Source: an uncultured Eubacteriales bacterium
Lineage (GTDB): Bacteria; Bacillota; Clostridia; Oscillospirales; CAG-272
Reading direction: 5' to 3'
Assembly: GCA_934393265.1 (NCBI GenBank)
Contig: CAKRQL010000020.1
Location: 66,879-130,878, forward strand
DNA: 64,000 bases
Below, in pieces: positions 1-7,842 of the stretch (positions within the stretch are counted from its first letter, which is position 1; the number at the start of each line of letters is the position of its first letter). A program made the translations under genes and the position numbers. Under the pieces are notes generated by a model. That model had not been told where the DNA came from. It did not search any database and saw nothing but the letters and a program-made list of their open reading frames with translations.

Positions 1-42
1 CAACTGATAAGGACAGCGAAAAAACACCGCCCACGGCGGAAA

Positions 43-69
43 GGGGCGAGCGCGATCTGCGTTCGCCCC
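43..69 (+). other. Intercistronic hairpin upstream of the permease operon
   Basis: A 10-bp stem (GGGGCGAGCG pairing with CGTTCGCCCC, one G-T pair) with a 7-base loop lies just ahead of the first permease. It has no T-run, so it is not an intrinsic terminator. In oligopeptide transporter operons a hairpin like this often follows the binding-protein gene and separates its high expression from that of the permeases. The binding-protein gene, if present, would be left of the window. Bases 1-42 hold nothing else I can call. Confidence 0.5.
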
Positions 70-94
70 GGAACAGGAGACACATAAGACATAT

Positions 95-1645
95 ATGGAT
101 ATGTTCAAGTATATAGTCAAGCGGCTGCTGCTGTCGATGCTTATTCTCTTCGGCGTCTCGATAATCATCTACGCCCTCGCGCGTATGATGCCTACCGACT
201 ACGTTGACCAGCAGTATTCGTCCGCCGTCTCGCAGGGGACGATGCGTCAGGAGGATGTCGACCGTATAAAGGAGCTTTACGGTCTTTCAATGCCGGACGC
301 ATATCTCTCGCTGAAAATAGGAGAGGGAAGCGAATACAACGGTAAAACGTTTACGAAGAATGCGAAGAGCGAGAAGCGCGATGTCGACCTTGAGCTCTAT
401 CTGAAGGAGGACAGGCGCGTTTCCGAGCTTCTTTCGGGAACCGACCTCACGGATGAGAAGAGGGCGGAATATGAGCGGCAGAAGGCGGAGAACGACGCAA
501 ATCTCGTCGCCTTTTACCTCGAGTGGTACATCGGAAAATACGACACGGGTGACACCCGTATCGAGCTCTCGAAGCAGTACAACGCCGTAAGCGACAGCTA
601 CGATTACATCTATAAAATAGGAACCGTCATACCGAAGGGCACGACGGTCAATCCCGGAGAGGAAAAAGAGGGGGAGGACTCCTCCTACATAACGATAAAC
701 GAGCAGTTTGTCGAAAGGGAGAGCGGCACATGGTCGCTCGGCGAGACGGACGAGAACGGAATACGGCAGGTTGTAATGACCGCCTCGGACGGAACAGCCG
801 TCGCGTCCGGCACGGTCTACCGCGCCGCAAATTCGTGGGACGGCTTTGTAGCCATACTGAAAGGATATTTCGGCTGGCTCTTCAATATGCTCCACGGCGA
901 CTTCGGCATGTCGTTCAAGTACAAGAAGCCGGTGCGCGACGTCATATTCCAGAACATGGGTATATCCTTTGCGATAGCCTTTGTCGCGACGCTGCTTCAG
1001 TTCGCGATAGCAATTCCTCTCGGAATAAAGGCGGCGACCCACCAGTACGGCGTGATTGACTACGGCGTCACAGTCACGTCTATGATAGGCATAAGCCTTC
1101 CGACTTTCTTCATGGCTGCGCTCGTCATACGCCTGTTTGCGGTACAGCTCGGCTGGTTTGAGGTAGGAGGCATTGCCTCGTCCTCCCTGCCAATGAACGC
1201 AACGTGGATACAGCGCCTCGGCGACACGCTCTGGCACATGGTTCTCCCGATGTTCGTTCTCGTCGTCCTCTCGATAGGCTCACTCATGCGCTATACGCGC
1301 ACGAACACCCTTGAGGCTCTGAACGCGGACTATGTCCGCACCGCGAGGGCAAAGGGACTGCCGGAGAGGGTCGTAATAAACAAGCATGCCTTCAAGAACA
1401 CGATGATCCCGCTCGTCACGCTCATGGCGGGAATACTGCCGAGCCTTTTCGGCGGTGCAATGATAACCGAGACGGTGTTCTCGATACCCGGAATAGGAAA
1501 GCTCGCCTACGATGCTCTTATCGTTGCGGACGTCCCGTTCATAATGGGCTACAATGTATTTATAGCGGTGCTTACGGTCATAGGAACTCTCCTTTCAGAC
1601 CTTATGTACGCGATAGTTGACCCGCGCGTCAAGCTCGGAAGATAA
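95..1645 (+). CDS. Oligopeptide ABC transporter permease (OppB/DppB-like) with large external insert
   Basis: This is a membrane subunit of a peptide-type ABC importer. The N-terminal membrane segment (about residues 9-30) and the C-terminal block of five segments (about 285-510) match the DppB/OppB family. The cytoplasmic coupling loop near residue 425 (TARAKGLPERVV) and the ending DPRVKLGR are typical. Family members are usually about 310 residues; this one is 516 because roughly 200 hydrophilic residues (about 50-255) sit between the first and second membrane segments, where the protein faces outside. Two methionines lie close together (95 and 101); the AGGAG at 74-78 is rather far from either, so the exact start is uncertain. 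It is followed 10 bases later by the second permease. The solute is inferred from family only. Confidence 0.9.
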   Translation: MDMFKYIVKRLLLSMLILFGVSIIIYALARMMPTDYVDQQYSSAVSQGTMRQEDVDRIKELYGLSMPDAYLSLKIGEGSEYNGKTFTKNAKSEKRDVDLELYLKEDRRVSELLSGTDLTDEKRAEYERQKAENDANLVAFYLEWYIGKYDTGDTRIELSKQYNAVSDSYDYIYKIGTVIPKGTTVNPGEEKEGEDSSYITINEQFVERESGTWSLGETDENGIRQVVMTASDGTAVASGTVYRAANSWDGFVAILKGYFGWLFNMLHGDFGMSFKYKKPVRDVIFQNMGISFAIAFVATLLQFAIAIPLGIKAATHQYGVIDYGVTVTSMIGISLPTFFMAALVIRLFAVQLGWFEVGGIASSSLPMNATWIQRLGDTLWHMVLPMFVLVVLSIGSLMRYTRTNTLEALNADYVRTARAKGLPERVVINKHAFKNTMIPLVTLMAGILPSLFGGAMITETVFSIPGIGKLAYDALIVADVPFIMGYNVFIAVLTVIGTLLSDLMYAIVDPRVKLGR

Positions 1646-1655
1646 GGAGGACTGC

Positions 1656-2774
1656 ATGAAGAATAAAACAGAAGATATTGTGCGCGACCTCCCGACAGAG
1701 GAGAATTTCGACGCAGAGGAAACAAAGATACTCGGCGAGGAGCGCGAGAGCCTCGAGGATATATTCGAGGAGGAGGCGCGAGAGGAGGAGGAGACCGCGG
1801 GGCGGACTGTGAGCCCCACCGGAATGGTAATGAAGCGGTTCTTCCGCTCAAAGCTCTCGATGACCGGTCTTGTCATTCTCCTCGTGCTCTTTGCATTTTC
1901 CTTTCTCGGTCCGCTCTTCCGCTTTCTGCCCTTCGTATGGGGGGAGAAAGAGGCGGATGAGAGCACGTCGGTGACCGAGGAGTATTCGAGTGAGGTGAAG
2001 AGCCCGACCTACGGCAGCGACCCTGTGTATATCGTCACCTTCGCCCATCCCACAAACTACTTAAAGCCCTCCGGGATACATCTTCTCGGCACGGACGACA
2101 AGGGCTTTGACGTCTTTTCCCGCCTTATGTACGGCGGGCGCGTGTCGCTCACCGTCGGATTTGTCGTCGTTATCCTTGAGACCTTCTTCGGAATTATCCT
2201 CGGCGGTCTCGCCGGGTATTTCGGCAAGTGGGTTGACCAGATAATCATGCGTATCGTCGATATATTCAACTGCGTTCCGACGATGCCGATGATGATGATA
2301 GTCGGCGTCGCGCTCGAGGCAAAGAATATCTCGGGTCCGGCGAAGCTGTATATCATGATGGCGATGCTGACCTTCTTCGGCTGGGCGGGCACGGCGCGCC
2401 TTGTCAGAGGACAGATACTCTCCCTCCGTGAGCAGGATTTCATGCTCAGCGCGGAGGCGAGCGGGCTTACAACGACAAGCAAGATATTCCGCCACCTCGT
2501 GCCGAATGTCCTCCCGCAGCTGATAGTCTCCATGACCCTCGGGCTCGGCGGTATAATACTTACCGAGGCGACACTCGGATACCTCGGAATAGGTCTCCCC
2601 GCGGAGTACGCGACGTGGGGAAATATGATAAACGCGGCGGCAAACAACACGGCGCTCCGCCTTTATCCGAACCTCTGGATATCTCCCGGTATCTGTATAG
2701 TGCTTGCCGTCCTCGCCTTTAACTTCGTCGGCGACGGACTGCGCGACGCGGTAGACCCGAAAGCGAGGAGGTAA
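1656..2774 (+). CDS. Oligopeptide ABC transporter permease (OppC/DppC-like)
   Basis: This is the second membrane subunit of the importer. I start it at the ATG preceded by AAGGAGG (1644-1650), not at an upstream in-frame ATG inside the previous gene. The product has about 372 residues. The first 50 or so are strongly acidic (many Glu), followed by the membrane segment at about 70-90, an extracytoplasmic stretch with the OppC-typical HLLGTDDKGFDVFSR motif, and a five-segment permease domain. The coupling loop reads SAEASGLTTTSKIF near residue 265. The acidic cytoplasmic extension is not usual for OppC. The stop is two bases from the next ATG, so translation is likely coupled with the ATPase. 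Confidence 0.92.
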   Translation: MKNKTEDIVRDLPTEENFDAEETKILGEERESLEDIFEEEAREEEETAGRTVSPTGMVMKRFFRSKLSMTGLVILLVLFAFSFLGPLFRFLPFVWGEKEADESTSVTEEYSSEVKSPTYGSDPVYIVTFAHPTNYLKPSGIHLLGTDDKGFDVFSRLMYGGRVSLTVGFVVVILETFFGIILGGLAGYFGKWVDQIIMRIVDIFNCVPTMPMMMIVGVALEAKNISGPAKLYIMMAMLTFFGWAGTARLVRGQILSLREQDFMLSAEASGLTTTSKIFRHLVPNVLPQLIVSMTLGLGGIILTEATLGYLGIGLPAEYATWGNMINAAANNTALRLYPNLWISPGICIVLAVLAFNFVGDGLRDAVDPKARR

Positions 2775-2776
2775 TC

Positions 2777-4084
2777 ATGAAAAAGACCGATAAAAAGAAC
2801 CTTTACATAGACGCGAAGGAATCCCGCGATATAGCGCGCGAGAACCGCAGAATGATAAAGGAGATACAGAAAAGGCGCGCCTCCTATAAGCGTGAGGATT
2901 ACCTCACCGAAATGAAGGACCCGGAGAATATAGTCGAGTTCGACGACCTGCATACCTATTTCTTTACCGACAACGGTGTGGTAAAGGCGGTAAACGGCGT
3001 CAGCTTCAGTATTCCCAAGGGCTCGACTGTCGGAGTTGTCGGCGAGTCCGGGTGCGGAAAATCCGTGACGAGCCTCTCGCTTATGCAGCTCGTTCAGGCT
3101 CCTATGGGTCAGATAGTGAGCGGCAGCATACGCTTCCGCTCCATGGCAAGAGAAAAGATAGGTACAGAGCCGGTGATGGTCCCGAAAAAGGACGAGCACG
3201 GCGAGCCGGTTCTTGACGAAGCCGGAAAGCCCGTCATGACCGAGCTCAAAAACCGCTTCGGCAAGGTGAAGATGAAGCCGGTCTACCGCGAGCATGAGGA
3301 GGTCGTCGACATTGCGAAGATGCCGATAGACGACATGGCGACGGTGCGCGGGCGCGAGATAGCGATGATCTTCCAGGAGCCGATGACGAGCCTTAACCCC
3401 GTCTTTACCGTGGGACAGCAGCTCGACGAGATGTCGCTCTTCCATGTCCCCGGCACGACAAAGGAAATGGCGCGGGAGCACAGCATAGATATGCTCCGCA
3501 TGGTCGGAATTGCTATGCCGGAGCGGATATATACCTATTATCCGCATCAGCTCTCCGGAGGTATGAGACAGAGAGTTATGATAGCCATGGCGCTCTGCTG
3601 CAACCCGAGACTGATAATAGCCGATGAGCCGACGACTGCCCTTGACGTCACAATACAGGCGCAGATACTCGACCTTCTGCGCGAGGTCAAGGATAAGATA
3701 AGCGGAAGCATATTGCTTATAACTCACGACCTCGGCGTTATTGCCGAGATGGTTGACTACGTTGTCGTCATGTATTCCGGAAGAGTGGTAGAGCGGGGAA
3801 CCGTTCAGGAGATTTTCAAAAATCCCCTCCACCCCTATACGATAGGGCTTCAGAAGAGCAAGCCCGCCGTCGGAAAGCACGTCGACAGGCTTTACAGCAT
3901 ACCCGGAAACGTTCCGAACCCTGTGAATATGCGTGACCATTGCTATTTCAGAAACCGTTGTGACAAGCGGTGTGAGGCGTGCCTCGGCGGCTACCCTCCG
4001 ATGGTTCAGGTATCGCCGACGCATTTCGTAGCCTGCTACTGTGCAGAGGATATTGTAAAGGAGGAGAAAGCGGGGAAGAAGTGA
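2777..4084 (+). CDS. Oligopeptide ABC transporter ATP-binding protein (OppD/DppD-like)
   Basis: This is a cytoplasmic ATPase subunit. The Walker A motif GESGCGKS lies near residue 93, the Q-loop/FQEPMTSLNP near 200, the signature LSGGMRQRV near 257, Walker B LIIADEPTTALD near 280, and the switch His in LLITHDLGVIAE near 318. The C-terminal oligopeptide extension with a cysteine cluster (HCYFRNRCDKRCEAC) is present. It has 435 residues, about 100 more than usual, because of a basic 45-residue N-terminal extension and a charged insert of about 55 residues between Walker A and the Q-loop (about 118-180). It lies in the permease operon, with the next ATPase 13 bases downstream. Confidence 0.94.
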   Translation: MKKTDKKNLYIDAKESRDIARENRRMIKEIQKRRASYKREDYLTEMKDPENIVEFDDLHTYFFTDNGVVKAVNGVSFSIPKGSTVGVVGESGCGKSVTSLSLMQLVQAPMGQIVSGSIRFRSMAREKIGTEPVMVPKKDEHGEPVLDEAGKPVMTELKNRFGKVKMKPVYREHEEVVDIAKMPIDDMATVRGREIAMIFQEPMTSLNPVFTVGQQLDEMSLFHVPGTTKEMAREHSIDMLRMVGIAMPERIYTYYPHQLSGGMRQRVMIAMALCCNPRLIIADEPTTALDVTIQAQILDLLREVKDKISGSILLITHDLGVIAEMVDYVVVMYSGRVVERGTVQEIFKNPLHPYTIGLQKSKPAVGKHVDRLYSIPGNVPNPVNMRDHCYFRNRCDKRCEACLGGYPPMVQVSPTHFVACYCAEDIVKEEKAGKK

Positions 4085-4097
4085 CCCGCCGGAATGT

Positions 4098-5141
4098 ATG
4101 AAAGATTCTGAAAAAATAAATGATCTTAATGTCTCCCCGGAATATATCCTTGAGGTAAAGGACTTAAAGAAGTATTTCCCCATAAAAAAAGCCTTCAAGG
4201 AGGAAAACTCCGTATATCTGAAAGCGGTTGACGGCGTGTCGTTCAACCTCCGCCCCGGTAAGACGGTCGGTATCGTCGGCGAGTCCGGATGCGGAAAGAG
4301 CACCCTCGGGCGCACGATACTCCGCCTCTATGAGCCGGACGGCGGCGAGATAATCTTTGACGGAAAACATATAGAGAGCTTGAAGGGCGAGGCACTGCGC
4401 CGTATGCGCCCGCAGTTTCAGATGATATTCCAGGACCCGTATTCGTCGCTCTCCCCGCGTATGACGGTGGGGGATATAATAGGCGAGGCGGTGAAGCTCC
4501 ATAAGATAGTCCCGCCGGACGAGTATGACGATTATATCAGCGACCTTATGCAGAAGTGCGGCCTGCGTCCGAATCACGTGGCGCGCTACCCGCATGAGTT
4601 CTCGGGAGGGCAGAGACAGCGTATCTGTATTGTAAAGGCACTGGCTCTGAAGCCGAAGCTCGTTATATGTGACGAGCCGGTCTCGGCTCTCGACGTCTCG
4701 GTACAGGCGCAGGTTATAAACCTTCTTAAAGACCTGCAGGCAGAGCGCGGACAGGCGTATATATTCATATCGCATGACCTCTCGGTTGTTGAGCATATTT
4801 CGGACGAAGTCGGAGTCATGTATCTCGGTACTATGGTTGAGTACGCGACAAAGGAAGACCTCTTCCGTGAGCCGCTTCATCCCTATACCCGTGCATTGTT
4901 TTCCGCCGTCCCGACGCCCGACCCGGACGTCAAGCTGAACCGTGTGATACTGGAGGGAGACATCCCCTCGCCGGCGAACCCGCCGAAGGGGTGCAAGTTC
5001 CATACCAGATGCCGCGAGTGCATGGACATCTGCCGTGAGGTGACGCCGGAGTTCCGTGACCTCGGCGGCGGTCATTGCGTCGCCTGCCATCTCTACGACT
5101 CATCCCCCACGGCGACAGCCCCGGAAAAAAGCAAGACGTAA
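4098..5141 (+). CDS. Oligopeptide ABC transporter ATP-binding protein (OppF/DppF-like)
   Basis: This is the second ATPase of the importer and pairs with the upstream one. The order of motifs is Walker A GESGCGKST near residue 60, the Q-loop in MIFQDPYSSLSPRMTV near 113, signature FSGGQRQRI near 168, Walker B LVICDEPVSALDVS near 190 and switch region FISHDLSVVEH near 224. The C-terminal oligo_HPY region ends with a cysteine set (CKFHTRCRECMDIC). The length of 347 residues is normal for OppF. It is the last gene of the operon and is followed by a clear terminator. Confidence 0.94.
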   Translation: MKDSEKINDLNVSPEYILEVKDLKKYFPIKKAFKEENSVYLKAVDGVSFNLRPGKTVGIVGESGCGKSTLGRTILRLYEPDGGEIIFDGKHIESLKGEALRRMRPQFQMIFQDPYSSLSPRMTVGDIIGEAVKLHKIVPPDEYDDYISDLMQKCGLRPNHVARYPHEFSGGQRQRICIVKALALKPKLVICDEPVSALDVSVQAQVINLLKDLQAERGQAYIFISHDLSVVEHISDEVGVMYLGTMVEYATKEDLFREPLHPYTRALFSAVPTPDPDVKLNRVILEGDIPSPANPPKGCKFHTRCRECMDICREVTPEFRDLGGGHCVACHLYDSSPTATAPEKSKT

Positions 5142-5163
5142 AGTCACACAATAATAAAATTAA

Positions 5164-5216
5164 AAGGCACAGCATACCCCGTGTATCATTTTCGGGGCGC
5201 TGTGCCTTGTATTTTT
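5164..5216 (+). terminator. Intrinsic terminator of the peptide transporter operon
   Basis: AAGGCACAGC (5164-5173) pairs with GCTGTGCCTT (5199-5208), with an inner CCCCG/CGGGG stem, followed by the T-rich ATTTTTT. The other side carries AAAATT, so it may also end the convergent ATPase transcript. Confidence 0.9.
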
Positions 5217-5292
5217 TGTAAAGTATAATTTACATTAATTGACCTCATCTCACGCTTATATATACCGATAGCAAGCGCGAAATGAAAGCGGT

Positions 5293-6582
5293 TCAGTCCT
5301 TTAATGCCGTAAGCGGGACTACAAATACGCCGTCGGGTCTTATGTAGGCTGCGTTCGAGAGCCCGCATATGACGCATTTCAGTTTCGGCGCCTTTCCTCC
5401 GTTTGCAACTATATCGTCGCATACCCTGATAAGATTTTCAGCGCCTTCGTCTATTTTCTTTGCGCCGAGCTTTATTTCAAATGCGCACCAGTCTCCGTCC
5501 TCGAGTTCGATTACGGCGTCGATTTCGTTGTTTTTATAATCCTGATAGTGGAAAAGCTTTGCGCCGAACGATTGTGCATATATGGCGAGGTCACGCTCTG
5601 CCATCGCCTCGAATAAAAAACCGAATGTATTAAGGTCGGATAAAAGTTTGTCGACTGTGATGTTCAGCAGCGCACAAGCCATCGCCGGGTCGGAGAAATG
5701 CCTTTTCTCCGATTGCTTTACGCGTAGCGAGGAGCGCAGGTTCGGGGAAAAAGGCGCCTGATTGTCAAGGAGAAACAGGCGGTTGAGAAATTCAAGATAT
5801 TTTGCTACCGTATTCCGGCTTATACTGTCGCCATCCTGCGCCTGCATATCCCTGAGAAGGGAAGAGTCGGACACCGTTGTGGATTCATTTCTTGCGAGAG
5901 AACGGAGGAGCAACTGCATTTTGTGCTTGTTATATTCGGCTCCGTCATCGAGCTTGCCGAGATCCTCACCGATAACGGTGTCCATATAGGCTCGCGGCAT
6001 TAGATGGGCGTTCTTTTTTCCGGCGGAAATGTTTTCGGGCCAGCCCCCGCGGACGATGCAGGTCGCTATTTTTTCGAGAGGAACCTCCTCGAGGAGCTGC
6101 GCTCTGATATTGCCGCCGCACAGCTCGGAAAGGCTGACCTTGCCGGATGAGTCTCCGGACTCGTATAATGACATTGTATTCATACGGAGCCGTACAATCC
6201 TGCCTGCGCCGCTGTGCATAATTCCTTTCGTTTTCGGCGTGGAGGAGCCGGTCAGGATAATCTGCCCCTTTTTGTGGCGCCTGTCTACCTCTGCTCTTGT
6301 CGCGTCCCATATCGACGGCACCTCCTGCCATTCGTCTATAAGGCGCGGAGTATCACCCTGCAAAATCAGAGATGGATCCAATTCGGCGAGCTGCCTGTTT
6401 GAAAAGTTGTTCGCAGGGTCACCGACTAAAAACTCACTTTTTGAGTGAAATGCGGATGTCCATGTCTTTCCGCACCATTTAGGTCCCTCTATACAGACAG
6501 CACCGCTCACCTGTAAATAGGTTTCGATGGATTTGTCGATAATTCTTCGTCTGTACTCTTTTTTATCTCTCAATATCCCCAT
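5293..6582 (-). CDS. AAA-family ATPase with DUF4143 domain
   Basis: The 429-residue product has an N-terminal P-loop (GPKWCGKTWT, residues 33-42), the AAA_14 architecture with an ILTGSSTP sensor-like strand near 110, and a C-terminal DUF4143 region with a nuclease-fold-like motif (NEIDAVIELED...AFEIKLG near 350-370). Proteins of this family are widespread, often as solitary or mobile genes, and their biochemical role is not settled. The ATG is preceded by GGAGGTG. The promoter lies inside a 23-bp tandem repeat array, which suggests tight and perhaps autogenous control. It is convergent with the transporter operon. Confidence 0.88.
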   Translation of the reverse strand: MGILRDKKEYRRRIIDKSIETYLQVSGAVCIEGPKWCGKTWTSAFHSKSEFLVGDPANNFSNRQLAELDPSLILQGDTPRLIDEWQEVPSIWDATRAEVDRRHKKGQIILTGSSTPKTKGIMHSGAGRIVRLRMNTMSLYESGDSSGKVSLSELCGGNIRAQLLEEVPLEKIATCIVRGGWPENISAGKKNAHLMPRAYMDTVIGEDLGKLDDGAEYNKHKMQLLLRSLARNESTTVSDSSLLRDMQAQDGDSISRNTVAKYLEFLNRLFLLDNQAPFSPNLRSSLRVKQSEKRHFSDPAMACALLNITVDKLLSDLNTFGFLFEAMAERDLAIYAQSFGAKLFHYQDYKNNEIDAVIELEDGDWCAFEIKLGAKKIDEGAENLIRVCDDIVANGGKAPKLKCVICGLSNAAYIRPDGVFVVPLTALKD

Positions 6583-6605
6583 AGCGCACCTCCGCTTTTT
6601 CTATT

Positions 6606-6634
6606 ATAATAGCAGATTGAGCAGTTTTTGTCAA
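6606..6634 (-). promoter_or_regulatory. Promoter of the AAA/DUF4143 gene
   Basis: On the minus strand TTGACA (6629-6634) and TATTAT (6606-6611) are 17 bp apart; a shifted TATAAT is also possible. Both the spacer and the -35 box fall within the first, degenerate unit of the tandem repeat array. Confidence 0.75.
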
Positions 6635-6755
6635 TATGATTGAGCAATATTTTGAGTTTTGAATGAGCAACTTTTTGAGTTTTGAATGAGCAATATTTTG
6701 AGTTTTGAATGAGCAGTTTTTCAAATTTTGAGTGAGCAATATTTTTTCGCAGGCG
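6618..6755. repeat. Six-copy 23-bp tandem repeat upstream of the AAA/DUF4143 gene
   Basis: Units begin with TGAGCA at 6618, 6641, 6664, 6687, 6710 and 6733, exactly 23 bp apart. The best conserved units (6641, 6687) start TGAGCAATATTTTGAG and end in TTTTGAA; the unit at 6664 has CTTTTT in place of TATTTT. The outer copies are degenerate. A spacing of just over two helical turns and overlap with the promoter fit an iterated protein-binding site. Confidence 0.85.
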
Positions 6756-6767
6756 GCTTGCTCCCGT

Positions 6768-6848
6768 CGGTAGGGAGCTTTGCAAAAAAACAAGGCGACT
6801 GTCGTCGCCTTAGCTTTGGTGGTCGGAGTGACTGGATTCGAACCAGCG
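6768..6848. repeat. Left copy of 81-bp direct repeat: duplicated tRNA-Pro 3' end plus terminator
   Basis: This segment is repeated at 7004-7084 with one mismatch (C at 6791, T at 7027). It contains, on the minus strand, the T-arm and acceptor 3' strand of tRNA-Pro and the tRNA terminator hairpin (AAGGCGAC/GTCGCCTT plus T-run). The sequence beyond CAGCG does not continue into a tRNA, so this copy is not a functional tRNA gene. Confidence 0.9.
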
Positions 6849-7003
6849 CTTGCCCTCCACCGTCGCATGGTCGCGGCACGCGCTCGCCGGCTCGCTTCTG
6901 CCGCTCCCTGCTTTGGGCGGTTTCGGCTTCACCAAAACGCTCCCCCGGAGCCTTTTGGCAAAGCCTACCCTTGGTCCCGTTGGTTCGGTCCGCAAGAGAC
7001 CGA

Positions 7004-7084
7004 CGGTAGGGAGCTTTGCAAAAAAATAAGGCGACTGTCGTCGCCTTAGCTTTGGTGGTCGGAGTGACTGGATTCGAACCAGCG
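7004..7084. repeat. Right copy of the 81-bp direct repeat (functional tRNA-Pro end)
   Basis: This is the intact partner of the repeat at 6768-6848. It covers the 3' part of the real tRNA-Pro gene and its terminator. About 155 bp of GC-rich sequence without a recognisable gene separates the copies; part of it (CTTGGTCCCG near 6970) repeats the tRNA anticodon-arm sequence. Confidence 0.9.
7020..7047 (-). terminator. Terminator of tRNA-Pro
   Basis: AAGGCGAC and GTCGCCTT form an 8-bp stem with a 4-base loop, followed on the minus strand by A and seven T. A duplicate lies in the left repeat copy at about 6784-6811. Confidence 0.85.
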
Positions 7085-7132
7085 GCCTCTTGGTCCCGAA
7101 CCAAGCGCTCTACCAAACTGAGCCACACCCCG
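7056..7132 (-). tRNA. tRNA-Pro (CGG)
   Basis: The minus strand folds as a full cloverleaf of 77 bases. The acceptor CGGGGTG pairs with CACTCCG, the D-arm carries GGCTCAGTTTGGTAGAGC, the anticodon stem CTTGG/CCAAG holds loop TTCGGGA with anticodon CGG, the T-arm is CTGGTTCGAATCCAG, and CCA is encoded. It reads proline codon CCG. Confidence 0.95.
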
Positions 7133-7195
7133 ATTGCTATATTATACAATGCTACGAGAAACGCGAACACTGCCGCCTTTATCCCGAACATTAGC

Positions 7196-7224
7196 ATTAT
7201 AGCACAAGGCTTTCGTTTTGTCAA
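7196..7224 (-). promoter_or_regulatory. Promoter of tRNA-Pro
   Basis: On the minus strand TTGACA (7219-7224) and TATAAT (7196-7201), both perfect consensus, are 17 bp apart, about 64 bases ahead of the tRNA. Confidence 0.9.
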
Positions 7225-7635
7225 TCTCTACCGCAAAAAATCTTCCCGTTTTTTTGCAATGAAATTCCAGACACCGCTCGCCACCGCTTTTTTGTCAAAC
7301 CATACATATTTTTCTCTGTGCATGAATATAAGAGACGGTAGGACTTTATTGACTTCAAAGGAAAATCTGCACTGTTAGACCATGATTTCGGAAAAAATCA
7401 AAGCCGAAAAAAACAAGATAACAAAAAAATAAATTTCAGCGATTTACACAAAAATTGGGTGAACGGTGTTTATAAATACGAGCCGGGGAATTTACGATTT
7501 TAGATGTATGTTTTATTTTTTTCTCAATATATTGATTAGCGCGGCGGGAATCTCTGTATGTTGTTTATAAATTTTGCTAATGCGTAATGGTGATTTTGCA
7601 CAAAAATCCCCTATAAAAACGACAGCTCTGCCAAT
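7225..7635. other. AT-rich intergenic region
   Basis: About 410 bases between the tRNA promoter and the next promoter. I see no convincing ORF, RNA fold or repeat in it. Confidence 0.5.
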
Positions 7636-7664
7636 TTGACAAATCCGTTTCACGCGCATATAAT
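7636..7664 (+). promoter_or_regulatory. Promoter of the beta-helix protein gene
   Basis: TTGACA (7636-7641) and TATAAT (7659-7664) match consensus perfectly with a 17-bp spacer. This predicts strong sigma-A transcription and a leader of roughly 170 bases. Confidence 0.9.
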
Positions 7665-7842
7665 ATGGGCATCCTTACGGAGTACCGTCCTATTATTAGG
7701 ATAGAAAACAGTCGTGGCGGCATATGTCCCCCTTGTCAACCCGGCTGTGACGGTGCTTCGGGCGGTGCGCGGCGAAAGCCGCGTTTCATTTTGTATGATA
7801 AATTTTATCTGATAAAGTATCTTGAAGTGTGGAGGTTATTTT
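7665..7842 (+). promoter_or_regulatory. Structured 5' leader with terminator-like hairpin
   Basis: The leader contains a TCCTA/TAGGA hairpin (7688-7701) and a very stable GNRA-loop hairpin, CGCGGC-GAAA-GCCGCG (7768-7783), followed by TTTCATTTT. The second resembles an intrinsic terminator placed before the start codon, so attenuation is possible. I do not recognise a known riboswitch class in it. Confidence 0.45.

Noticed and set aside
2663..4315. 550-residue open frame opposite the OppD-like gene
   Set aside because: The transporter ATPase is unambiguous on the plus strand; the antisense frame spans gene boundaries.
6768..6900. Second tRNA gene left of tRNA-Pro
   Set aside because: Only the T-arm and acceptor 3' strand are present; no matching acceptor 5' strand, D-arm or anticodon arm follows.
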